A stretch of DNA of 9,142 nt from an uncultured Collinsella sp. (GTDB taxonomy: Bacteria > Actinomycetota > Coriobacteriia > Coriobacteriales > Coriobacteriaceae). Below are positions 1 through 6,198 of this stretch, in pieces; position 1 is the first letter of the stretch; each line of letters starts with the position of its first letter. The notes below the pieces were generated by a model that saw nothing but the letters and a program-made list of their open reading frames with translations, was not told the DNA's origin and did not search any database. The position numbers were made by a program, and so were the translations under genes. The stretch is from the NCBI GenBank assembly GCA_959019775.1, contig CAUEPS010000036.1, positions 1-9,142 of the forward strand, given 5' to 3'.

Positions 1-200
1 ACTACCTACAGGGCAACGAGTTCAACTTTATCGTCTGCCTCACCAAGGCCGACAAGCTCAGCCGCACCCAGCAGGCCCGCCAGGCAGCAGCCATCAAAAA
101 GCAGCTCAACGTCCCGGCCGAAAACGTAATCATCACAAGCTCCCAAACCGGCACCGGCATCGACGAACTAAAAAAGCGCATCGCCGAGGCCTGCCTCTAG
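1..200 (+). CDS. engB: EngB/YihA/YsxC ribosome-assembly GTPase, C-terminal part
   Basis: This is the 3' end of a gene that enters from the left edge; the frame starts at base 3 and 65 residues are visible before the TAG at 198-200. The fragment shows the G4 guanine-specificity motif as TKADK at visible residues 14-18, and a G5-like SSQTGTG loop followed by a closing helix (IDELKKRIAEACL). A TKADKL motif followed by a short basic helix and an ending right after G5 is typical of the EngB (YihA/YsxC) family, small GTPases that act in large-subunit ribosome assembly in the cytoplasm. P-loop and switch regions lie outside the window. Another Era/Der-type GTPase is possible but less likely, since those carry a further C-terminal domain after G5. 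Transcription may end at the hairpin and T-run at 232-283. Confidence 0.85.
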   Translation, partial: YLQGNEFNFIVCLTKADKLSRTQQARQAAAIKKQLNVPAENVIITSSQTGTGIDELKKRIAEACL

Positions 201-231
201 TCAGGCTGCAGCCCTTCAAAAGCTCCTATCT

Positions 232-278
232 ATATCACCTCAGTGATAGTTATTGGTAAACTATCGCTGAGGTGATAT
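232..278. promoter_or_regulatory. Nested double palindrome: probable twin operator of the DUF3990/HTH pair
   Basis: Two 18-bp arms (232-249 and 261-278) are inverted copies with one mismatch, separated by 11 nt. Each arm is itself a palindrome: TATCAC-N4-GTGATA at 233-248, and TATCGC-N4-GTGATA at 262-277. The result is four half-sites in two dimer sites whose centres are 29 bp apart. The half-sites equal those of lambda-type repressor operators (TATCAC...GTGATA, normally 17 bp), which fits the XRE-type HTH protein encoded by the second gene. The transcript would also fold into an 18-bp hairpin with one G-U pair followed by six T residues (278-283), so the element could also terminate engB transcription. 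The shape is seen directly; repressor binding is inferred. Confidence 0.75.
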
Positions 279-281
279 TTT
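253..281 (+). promoter_or_regulatory. Candidate promoter over operator site 2
   Basis: TTGGTA at 253-258 and TATTTT at 276-281 are separated by 17 bp, and each matches the vegetative -35 or -10 consensus at four of six positions. The second operator palindrome (262-277) fills the spacer, so a bound repressor would block polymerase. Caveat: a start about seven bases past the -10 box would fall within or just past the AGGAGG at 284-289 and leave a very short leader, so the real promoter may lie further upstream. Confidence 0.35.
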
Positions 282-294
282 TTAGGAGGTCGAT

Positions 295-978
295 ATGGAG
301 CTTTGGCACGGGTCGGAGGTTGTTGTCGAGCATCCATCGTTGGATAAATGCAGGCAATTCAATGACTATGGGCGCGGGTTTTATTGCACACCGCATGAGG
401 AAATGGCAATGGAGTGGGCATGTCGGACCGAGTCTGATGGCATTGCCAATCGATATGAGCTTGATTTAGATGGCCTTGCGATTTTGGATTTGGAATCAGG
501 TGAGTTCTCGATTCTCAACTGGCTTGCAATTCTGGCGAATAACAGAGAGTTCAATGTTTCAACGCCAGTAGCACGCGAGGGGCTTCGCTATTTACTTGAT
601 AACTGCTTAATTGATGTTTCTCCTTATGACGTTATTCGAGGCTATCGCGCAGACGATTCTTATTTCTCGTTTGCAAGACAGTTTGTCAACGGCATGATCT
701 CACTTAGGCAGCTGCAACGTATCATGCGCTTGGGTGATTTGGGTATCCAATATGCTCTTATGAGCGAGTGCGCATTTTCGGCGATTAGATTCTGCGATTG
801 GAAGCAGGCTTTGGGGTCTGAGTTTTATCCCAAGCGTTTTGAGCGAGAGCAGAATGCTCGACGCAAATACTTGGATACGGTTAACGGGTTCGATTCCGAA
901 GGTATCGACATTAGGGATTTAATGGCAGGGAGGGTTGATTTAAATGATCCAAGAGTTAACGGATTGTGGGCCGAGTAG
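295..978 (+). CDS. DUF3990-family protein, putative ADP-ribosyltransferase-like toxin
   Basis: The protein has 227 residues. Its ATG follows an AGGAGG site (284-289) at 5-nt spacing, and the sequence opens directly with the family's LWHGS motif (residues 3-7), which supports this start. Further family-like features are DYGRGFY at 24-30, a helix with paired Trp/Ala at 39-42, YDVIRGYRADD at 111-121, and QYALMSECA at 152-160 with Glu158 as a candidate catalytic acid. From memory, DUF3990 proteins are grouped with ADP-ribosyltransferase-like folds and occur beside small partner genes in toxin-antitoxin-like loci; no target is known to me for this protein. No signal peptide or membrane segment is seen. 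The coding DNA is clearly more AT-rich than the thr genes, suggesting transfer. The next gene starts inside it, at 944. Family assignment is fairly firm; toxicity and enzymatic activity are inference. Confidence 0.72.
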   Translation: MELWHGSEVVVEHPSLDKCRQFNDYGRGFYCTPHEEMAMEWACRTESDGIANRYELDLDGLAILDLESGEFSILNWLAILANNREFNVSTPVAREGLRYLLDNCLIDVSPYDVIRGYRADDSYFSFARQFVNGMISLRQLQRIMRLGDLGIQYALMSECAFSAIRFCDWKQALGSEFYPKRFEREQNARRKYLDTVNGFDSEGIDIRDLMAGRVDLNDPRVNGLWAE

Positions 979-1642
979 GACATATCCCGTCTACTACCTT
1001 GAGGATGCAATGAACAACCTTGGCGACTGCTTTGACTATGCCGTGAACGACTATGGAGCGGAAGGGTCCGAGGTCGCTGAGCTCTTTTGCCTGAGCGGTG
1101 TAGCTCGCGAGTTCGAACGCGGCAACGCATGGGTCGTATCGGGAAAATCAGGTGTAGAGCTGTTCGCACTTATCGCCGAAAGGTCGGGATATCAAAGCGG
1201 GTCTATACCGGACCGCACCTATCGTTTTGAGAAGACGCCGGAGTATTGGACAGGCTGGATATTGGCATATCTGCAATGGCGTCTGGGCGAGTCTTTCGAA
1301 GACCTGCTGCATGTCGTTCCGTTCGATGCGCTGTGCAATATGTATTACCCCTGGCACGAAGCCTCAGAGGAGCGTGTGGCGCGTCTTGTTTGCGATATAG
1401 CGAAGAAAACACCTCGTCAAACCAAACTGGCGCTAGCAAGAAAGAAGCTTAAGAAAACCCAACAAGATCTAGCATACGAATCGGGTGTGTCACTCCGCTC
1501 AATCCAAATGTACGAGCAGCGCCAGAGAAACATCAATGAAGCTTCGGTAACAAGCGTAAGAGCCATAGCAAAAGCCCTCCACTGCAACATCGAAGATCTC
1601 CTAGAGCCAGTCTTCGAATACAAAGAAACCAGCGCCGCCTAA
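944..1642 (+). CDS. XRE-type HTH regulator with an N-terminal helical domain, probable antitoxin/repressor partner
   Basis: The protein has 232 residues. The chosen ATG lies inside the DUF3990 gene (35-nt overlap) and has a GGGAGGG site at 928-934, nine bases upstream. It retains a YLEDAMNNLGDCFDY stretch (residues 19-33) that I recall as conserved in related gut-bacterial HTH proteins. A later ATG at 1010, behind TTGAGG, would give 210 residues and is the alternative. An N-terminal domain (about 19-90) is followed by PEYWTGWILAYLQW (100-113), a linker with HEASEERV, and a C-terminal HTH at about 162-219. There QQDLAYESG and SLRSIQMYEQ are helices 2 and 3, and IEDLLEP closes the domain. The gene is probably translationally coupled to the DUF3990 gene and could repress through the twin palindrome at 232-278. 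The N-terminal domain may be what contacts and neutralises the partner; that is inference. GC is lower than in the thr block. Confidence 0.75.
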   Translation: MIQELTDCGPSRTYPVYYLEDAMNNLGDCFDYAVNDYGAEGSEVAELFCLSGVAREFERGNAWVVSGKSGVELFALIAERSGYQSGSIPDRTYRFEKTPEYWTGWILAYLQWRLGESFEDLLHVVPFDALCNMYYPWHEASEERVARLVCDIAKKTPRQTKLALARKKLKKTQQDLAYESGVSLRSIQMYEQRQRNINEASVTSVRAIAKALHCNIEDLLEPVFEYKETSAA

Positions 1643-1780
1643 ACCAGGCACGCAGCCGATGCCCGCCTCTAGGAAGTGCTCCAGCCTAGCAAGAGCCCCT
1701 ACCAATAAAAAGCCAAACTATCAGCCCGGCGACTTTCCAGAGCGTAGGTCCCTGTAGCCGCCGCCGGCGAAGTTAACATA
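1643..1780. other. Intergenic stretch before the first long palindrome
   Basis: No gene or promoter is recognised here. The only notable segment is 1751-1765, where 13 of 15 bases match the complement of the thrB stop region (1921-1935), as if the thrB tail had a degenerate inverted copy. The stretch separates the convergent HTH gene and thrB together with the palindrome that follows. Confidence 0.5.
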
Positions 1781-1907
1781 GGGGAGGCCAGGGGGCTTTG
1801 CCCCCAAATCTTTCCGCAGGACGGCAGGACCCCCGCCGCACGAAGTGCGCAGCGGGGGTCCTGCCATGTCCGAGGACGATTTGGGGGCAAAGCCCCCTGG
1901 CCTCCCC
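1781..1907. repeat. 127-nt composite palindrome between convergent HTH gene and thrB
   Basis: The outer arms 1781-1810 and 1878-1907 are a perfect 30-bp inverted repeat. Inside them, 1823-1836 and 1852-1865 form a perfect 14-bp inverted repeat. The tip holds CGCAC-GAA-GTGCG (1837-1849). The intervening parts pair poorly, so the fold is a long hairpin with an internal loop. It lies between two genes that converge, so a bidirectional terminator is the plainest role. There is no long T-run, and the arms are much longer than a terminator needs, so a mobile or dispersed palindromic element is an alternative. Confidence 0.85.
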
Positions 1908-1928
1908 GGCGAGTATACGGGACGGCGA

Positions 1929-2810
1929 CTACAGGTATTCGATCTGGGCGCCTTCCGTGTCGCACGTCAGAATATGCGTATCACACTTAGGGAACTGCTC
2001 GCGCAGCTTGACCTGCAGGAACTTTGCCACGATGGTGTCGTCAGTCACGGCCATGAGAGTCGAGCCCGAGCCGCTGATCCAGATGGTCTTGGCGCCGCCG
2101 TTAAGGCAGGTGTCGCGCACGGCGTTGTAGTCGGGAATCAGACGGCGACGATAGGGTTCCTGGATGCGGTCGTCATTGGCGGCGGCAATCAGGTCGAGGT
2201 CACCAGTCTCCAAGCCGCGCGTCATGCCGGCGATGCGGCCCATCTGCCACACGGCGGTGGAGAGTGGAATCTCCTGCGGCACAACCTTGCGCGCCTCGCT
2301 CGTATGCACCTCGTAGGGCGGAATCACGGTAATAAAACGCAGGCGATCGCTCACCTCGTAGCGCAGGCACTGGGGGAGCGAATCGGTCGGCGTAAAGGAA
2401 CAGACGGCGCCGCCCAGGATAGCGGGGGCGACGTTATCGGGATGGCCCTCGACTTCGGTGGCAATGCGAACCAGCTCGGCGCGGTCGACGGTGTGGCCTG
2501 TCAGTGCGGCGGCGGCCATAATGCCGGCGACGACGCAGGTGGAGCTGGAGCCCAGGCCGCGGGCGACGGGCACGTCGGTCTGGATGTCGATGGCAACGGG
2601 AAAAGCCGGCTCGCCCCATGCAGCCAGTGCATCGACAAAGCTCACGTAGACCAGGTTGTTCTCGTTTTGGAATTCCTCGGGGCAGCCCGTGATGGTGAGT
2701 TTGTCGGCGCGCTCGAAGGTGAAGTGCGAGTAGAGGCTGACGGCCATGCCGAGGGTATCGTAGCCAATGCCCAAGTTGGCGCTTGTTGCTGGGACGGTGA
2801 TCTTGATCAT
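1929..2810 (-). CDS. thrB: Homoserine kinase
   Basis: The protein has 293 residues, the normal size for this enzyme, which phosphorylates homoserine with ATP to O-phosphohomoserine, the substrate of ThrC. It is a cytoplasmic GHMP kinase. Motif 1 is PATSANLGIGYDTLG at residues 7-21. The ATP-binding motif 2 is PVARGLGSSSTCVV at 81-94. The C-terminal glycine-rich motif 3 is WISGSGSTLMAV at about 244-255. An AGGAGG site (2817-2822) sits six bases before the ATG and supports the start. thrC lies upstream on the same strand, but a terminator (2982-3001) and a long palindrome (2824-2935) lie between them, so thrB may have its own promoter or be controlled by read-through. Its 3' end abuts another long palindrome. 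Confidence 0.95.
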   Translation of the reverse strand: MIKITVPATSANLGIGYDTLGMAVSLYSHFTFERADKLTITGCPEEFQNENNLVYVSFVDALAAWGEPAFPVAIDIQTDVPVARGLGSSSTCVVAGIMAAAALTGHTVDRAELVRIATEVEGHPDNVAPAILGGAVCSFTPTDSLPQCLRYEVSDRLRFITVIPPYEVHTSEARKVVPQEIPLSTAVWQMGRIAGMTRGLETGDLDLIAAANDDRIQEPYRRRLIPDYNAVRDTCLNGGAKTIWISGSGSTLMAVTDDTIVAKFLQVKLREQFPKCDTHILTCDTEGAQIEYL

Positions 2811-2823
2811 GTGAGTCCTCCTG

Positions 2824-2935
2824 GCGTGCCTGGCTGTTTAGTTCGCTGCTCGGGCAGTCCTGCGCAAGACGGAAAGCACATTAAGTGCTTTCCTTTGCGT
2901 GCGGAACTCGCGACGAACTAAACAGCCAGGCACGC
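2824..2935. repeat. 112-nt composite palindrome in the thrB leader
   Basis: The outer arms 2824-2845 and 2914-2935 are a perfect 22-bp inverted repeat. The centre is a separate perfect hairpin with 9-bp arms (2871-2879 and 2885-2893) and a five-base loop. The segments between are only partly complementary. On the minus strand the base of the outer stem ends one base before the thrB ribosome-binding site (2817-2822), so this structure would form in the thrB 5' leader. It could set ribosome access, mRNA stability or premature termination; no T-run follows it. The sequence is unrelated to the palindrome at 1781-1907, though the architecture is alike. Confidence 0.85.
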
Positions 2936-2971
2936 TATGCACGTTCGTCATCATCCCGGTAGGTATCTGAT

Positions 2972-3001
2972 AAAAGAAGGTGCGCCGGCTTTCGCCGGCG
3001 C
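2972..3001 (-). terminator. Rho-independent terminator of thrC
   Basis: On the minus strand an 8-bp GC-only stem (2994-3001 with 2982-2989), closed by a GAAA loop, is followed by a T-rich tract ending near 2972. It begins 13 bases after the thrC stop codon. The form is that of a standard intrinsic terminator, slightly weakened by an A/C-containing tail. It separates thrC from thrB. Confidence 0.8.
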
Positions 3002-3013
3002 CTTATAAGGGGT

Positions 3014-4531
3014 TTAGTTGGTTGCTATCTTTTTTGCAGCCTGCTCTACGTAGCTGGCCATCTCATCGACGTCGCAGACGTCTTCGAAGCGGACGGGCTT
3101 GGACTCGAGTTCGGCGAGCTGGGCTGGGGCGACCGTGTTGGTTGCCTGCTCGAGCACGCGCATGGCCTCAAAGTCGTCCTCGGGAACGTCGAGGCCCAGG
3201 GCATCGCAGCAGGCGCGCGGGAACTTGTAGGGGCTGGCGGTCGAAAGCAGCACGCGGGCCTTGGCGCCCTCGGTGGGGGCGACCTGCTCAAAGACGTGAT
3301 AGCCGCAAGCGGTGTGCGGGTCGATCACGTAGCCGTTGGCATCCCAGCAGCTCTTGATGGCGGCGCGAACCTCGTCCTCGCTGGCCCAGCCGCAGCCAAA
3401 TACGCTCTGGATCTTGGCCAGCAGCTCGGCAGGCACCTCGTAGCGACCGGTCTGGGCAAGCTGCTCCATAAGGCCGGCAACGAGCTCGCAGTCGCCGTCG
3501 GACAGGAAGTAGAGCATGCGCTCCAGATTAGAGCTAATAAGGATGTCCATCGACGGCGAAATGGTCGTGAAGAACGGACGGTTGCGGTCGTAGACGCCGG
3601 TGGTCAGGAAGTCAGCGAGCACGTTGTTCTTGTCGCTGGCCACGACGAGTTTGGCGACGGGCAGACCCATGCGCTTGGCGTAGTAGCCGGCCAGGATATC
3701 GCCAAAGTTGCCGGTCGGTACGCAGAACTCCACGGCATCGCCGGCCTCGATGGCGCCGGCGCGCAGCAGCTGCGCATAGGCGGCAAAGTAGTAGACGACC
3801 TGCGGCACCAGGCGGCCGACGTTGATGGAGTTGGCGCTCGAAAGCACGGTGCCGGCGGCCTCCAGGCGCTCGGCCAGCTCCTTATCGGCAAAGATGCGCT
3901 TGACGGCACTCTGGGCGTCGTCGAAGTTGCCGCGGATGCCGCAGACGGCGACGTTGCCGCCCTCCTGCGTGGACATCTGCAGATTCTGCACGCGGCTGAC
4001 CTTGCCCTCGGGATAAAAGACGGTGATGCCCGTGCCCGGGGCGTCGGCAAAGCCGGCGAGTGCTGCCTTGCCTGTGTCGCCCGACGTGGCGGTGACGATC
4101 ATGATGCGCTCGGCGCCGCCGTCCTTGGCGGAAGTGCGGGCCATCAAGCGGGGGAGCATCTGCAGGGCGACGTCCTTGAAGGCGCTCGTGGGACCGCCAA
4201 AGAGCTCCATCACATAGGTCTGAGGGGCGTCAGCGCCCGGCGCAGCGTCGAGTTTGACGAGCGGCGTAACCTCTTCACTCGCGAACGTGCCGCGGTATGC
4301 CTCGTCGACACACGCCGAAATTTCTTCGGCCGTGTAATCATTCAGTAACATTCCCAACACATCTTGAGCGATTTCAAAGTACGATTTATCTGCAAGCGAG
4401 CTGATATCGACCTGCTGGGTGCCGAGCTCGTCCGAGACAAACAAACCCCCGTCGGGAGCGATGCCGGTACGGATTGCCACCTTACTTGAGCACGATAAAG
4501 TGCGTCCTCGTGTACTATGATAAGTTCCCAT
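3014..4531 (-). CDS. thrC: Threonine synthase
   Basis: The protein has 505 residues from the ATG at 4529-4531, which has a GAGGAG site nine bases upstream and begins with MGTYHSTRG, the usual family opening. An ATG 45 bases further upstream would add an unlikely tail. The enzyme converts O-phosphohomoserine to threonine with pyridoxal phosphate. GGPTSAFKD (about 112-120) holds the PLP lysine, Lys119. TATSGDTGKAALAG is the phosphate-binding loop, and PTGNFGDILAGYYAKRMGLP is another fold-type II segment. Family members often read FHGPT where this one has FGGPT, a small variation. Length matches the long bacterial ThrC type. It diverges from lysC across 104 bp and ends at a hairpin terminator before thrB. 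Confidence 0.95.
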   Translation of the reverse strand: MGTYHSTRGRTLSCSSKVAIRTGIAPDGGLFVSDELGTQQVDISSLADKSYFEIAQDVLGMLLNDYTAEEISACVDEAYRGTFASEEVTPLVKLDAAPGADAPQTYVMELFGGPTSAFKDVALQMLPRLMARTSAKDGGAERIMIVTATSGDTGKAALAGFADAPGTGITVFYPEGKVSRVQNLQMSTQEGGNVAVCGIRGNFDDAQSAVKRIFADKELAERLEAAGTVLSSANSINVGRLVPQVVYYFAAYAQLLRAGAIEAGDAVEFCVPTGNFGDILAGYYAKRMGLPVAKLVVASDKNNVLADFLTTGVYDRNRPFFTTISPSMDILISSNLERMLYFLSDGDCELVAGLMEQLAQTGRYEVPAELLAKIQSVFGCGWASEDEVRAAIKSCWDANGYVIDPHTACGYHVFEQVAPTEGAKARVLLSTASPYKFPRACCDALGLDVPEDDFEAMRVLEQATNTVAPAQLAELESKPVRFEDVCDVDEMASYVEQAAKKIATN

Positions 4532-4635
4532 ATAACACTGCTCCTCGGATGCCTTGGTCCCAATCGGTGAAACCATGGTATCAGAGCGCGCAAAATAGGT
4601 TCGCAGAGGCTTTTTAGAAAGGTAACCTCCAGCCC
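4532..4635. promoter_or_regulatory. Shared thrC/lysC divergent promoter gap
   Basis: Both genes must start transcription in or beyond this 104-bp gap, which makes joint control possible. I found no -35/-10 pair good enough to name on either strand and no T-box, riboswitch or leader-peptide signature; the gap is too short for a T-box leader. An imperfect inverted repeat (CCTTGGT near 4553 with ACCATGG near 4572, six of seven paired) is the only operator-like structure and is weak. Confidence 0.4.
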
Positions 4636-6024
4636 ATGATTAAGATTGCCAAGTTTGGCGGCTCGTCGGTCGCCGACGCCGAACACTTCAAAAAGATCAA
4701 GGCCATCGTCGACGCCGACCCTGCCCGCCGTTTTGTGGTGGTTTCCGCCTGCGGCCGCCGCTTTAAGGGCGACACCAAGGTGACCGACCTGCTCTATCTG
4801 GTCAATGCGCACGTTAAGTACCACGTGTCGTGTGAGGAGCTGCTCGAGGACATCGGCCAGCGCTATTTTGATATCGCTGATGAGTTGGAGCTCACCTATC
4901 CCATCCGTGAGGAGTTCGCGGCCTTTGCCGAGCGCGCCCGCTCGGGCGGCTACTCCACCGAGGAGCTTGTGAGCCGTGGCGAGTACTTTACCGCTCGCCT
5001 GATGGCTGAGTACCTGGGCCTACCGTTCCTGGACGCCGCGACGGTTGTGGCGTTCCATCACGACGGTACGCTCAGCATGAATCGCACCTCCGAGCTGGTG
5101 CAGGAGTATGGCCAGCAGGGCGGCTTCGTTATGCCCGGTTTCTACGGCGCGACGCGTGAGGGCCAGATCAAGCTGCTCGACCGTGGCGGCGGCGATATTT
5201 CCGGCTCGATTCTGGCCAAGTGCCTGGGTGCCGACCTGTACGAGAACTGGACCGACGTCTCGGGCTTCTATTCTGCCGATCCGCGTATTGTTCCCGAGGC
5301 TCAGCCTATTGCGCGTGTTACCTACGAGGAGCTGCGCGAGCTTTCGTACATGGGTGCGAGCGTCCTGCACGAGGAGGCCGTGTTCCCCGTGCGCGAGGCT
5401 GGTATTCCGCTGGTCATCAAGAACACCAATGCGCCGCAGGACCCCGGCACCATCATTAGCGAGACGGCTGACGAGGGCGAGGCAGAGCCCATCATTACCG
5501 GCGTGACCGGCAAGCGCGGTTTTGTCGCCATCAACGTCGCCCGCGACCGCACCAAGCCCCGCGTCGGCTTTATGCGCCGCGCGCTTTCGGTCTTCGAGCG
5601 TTATGACGTTTCCGTCGAGCACATGCCCACCGGTGTCGACCGCTTTGGCGCCGTGGTGCAGGAGCAGGACGTTCACGATTCGCTGTACTCGCTCGTGGGC
5701 GACATTCAGCAGGAGGTCGAGCCGCTCGAGATCGAGGTTGTCGAGGGCTTGGCGCTCATTGCGACCGTTGGCCGTAACCTGCGCGGTCGCGCGGGCATCT
5801 CGGGCCATCTGTTTGGCATGCTTGGCCAGGCCGGCGTGAGCGTGCGCATGATTTCGCAGAGCTGCGACGAGATCAACATCATTATCGGTGTCGAGGAGAA
5901 GGACTTCGATCTGGCGATCCAGACCATCTACCGTGCCTTCTCCGATGAGAACGGCATTGTGAAGGTCTCCGACCTGGAGGCTCCCGCGCCGGTCGATCCC
6001 GCCCTGTCAGCACTCCACAAGTAG
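4636..6024 (+). CDS. lysC: Aspartate kinase with C-terminal ACT domains
   Basis: The protein has 462 residues, in the range of the longer monofunctional aspartokinases (E. coli LysC, B. subtilis YclM/ThrD) rather than the roughly 405-residue class. It phosphorylates aspartate, the first step to lysine, methionine and threonine. KFGGSSV opens the kinase domain (6-12). KVTDLL is at 48-53, and LLDRGGGDISGSILAK at 180-195 is the nucleotide/aspartate loop, with Gly where many relatives have Ser. NWTDVSGFYSADPR is at 204-217. Two ACT-type regulatory segments follow (about 295-370 and 378-450), including VEHMPTGVDRFG and SVRMISQSCDEINI. Feedback inhibition by lysine or threonine is expected for the family, but the effector cannot be read from the sequence. 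A weak AGAAAGG lies about 12 bases before the ATG. asd follows after 174 bp on the same strand. Confidence 0.94.
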   Translation: MIKIAKFGGSSVADAEHFKKIKAIVDADPARRFVVVSACGRRFKGDTKVTDLLYLVNAHVKYHVSCEELLEDIGQRYFDIADELELTYPIREEFAAFAERARSGGYSTEELVSRGEYFTARLMAEYLGLPFLDAATVVAFHHDGTLSMNRTSELVQEYGQQGGFVMPGFYGATREGQIKLLDRGGGDISGSILAKCLGADLYENWTDVSGFYSADPRIVPEAQPIARVTYEELRELSYMGASVLHEEAVFPVREAGIPLVIKNTNAPQDPGTIISETADEGEAEPIITGVTGKRGFVAINVARDRTKPRVGFMRRALSVFERYDVSVEHMPTGVDRFGAVVQEQDVHDSLYSLVGDIQQEVEPLEIEVVEGLALIATVGRNLRGRAGISGHLFGMLGQAGVSVRMISQSCDEINIIIGVEEKDFDLAIQTIYRAFSDENGIVKVSDLEAPAPVDPALSALHK

Positions 6025-6198
6025 CGACTGTCTCGGTAGATTGTTGGGGCACGCGCCAAAAATCTACGGCGGGGCGTTTCGTTTCGGTTTCGTTTCGACG
6101 GGGCGGGTTTCGTGCCTGCCCCGTTCTTGTATACACTGGCAACAATAATCGGCCTGCTCGGCGTGCGGGCAAAAGCCAAAACCTTTAAAGGGGGAAGC
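6025..6198 (+). other. lysC-asd intergenic region with hairpins and a short tandem repeat
   Basis: Twelve bases after the lysC stop codon, GTAGATT (6036-6042) pairs with AATCTAC (6061-6067), without a T-run. GTTTCGTTTCG is then repeated twice head to tail (6076-6086 and 6087-6097). A GC-rich hairpin follows (6099-6107 with 6115-6123, eight of nine paired) and leads into TTCTTG, a poor terminator. TATACA at 6130-6135 could be a -10 box for asd, but no good -35 box is placed for it. No small gene is convincing here. Confidence 0.45.

Noticed and set aside
1010..1012. A later ATG as the HTH gene start
   Set aside because: TTGAGG precedes it, so it is possible, but it would cut the YLEDAMNNLG segment that appears conserved in the family; the ATG at 944 has a stronger GGGAGGG site.
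1845..2921. A 358-codon open frame on the plus strand opposite thrB
   Set aside because: It is a GC-driven antisense frame: thrB on the other strand has all kinase motifs and a good ribosome-binding site, while this product is Gly/Ala/His-rich with no recognisable domain.
3296..4348. A 350-codon open frame opposite thrC
   Set aside because: It lies wholly within thrC, has low-complexity composition and no start signal; thrC is unmistakable on the other strand.
4529..4576. An upstream ATG extending ThrC by 15 residues
   Set aside because: The downstream ATG has a GAGGAG site and begins with the conserved TYHSTRG opening; the extension contains that ribosome-binding site.
4532..4635. A T-box or riboswitch ahead of lysC or thrC
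   Set aside because: The gap is only 104 bp and shows no T-box or aptamer core and no leader peptide rich in Thr, Ile or Lys codons.
5020..5808. A 262-codon open frame opposite lysC
   Set aside because: It is the antisense of the kinase and ACT domains of LysC; composition follows from the codon bias of the real gene.
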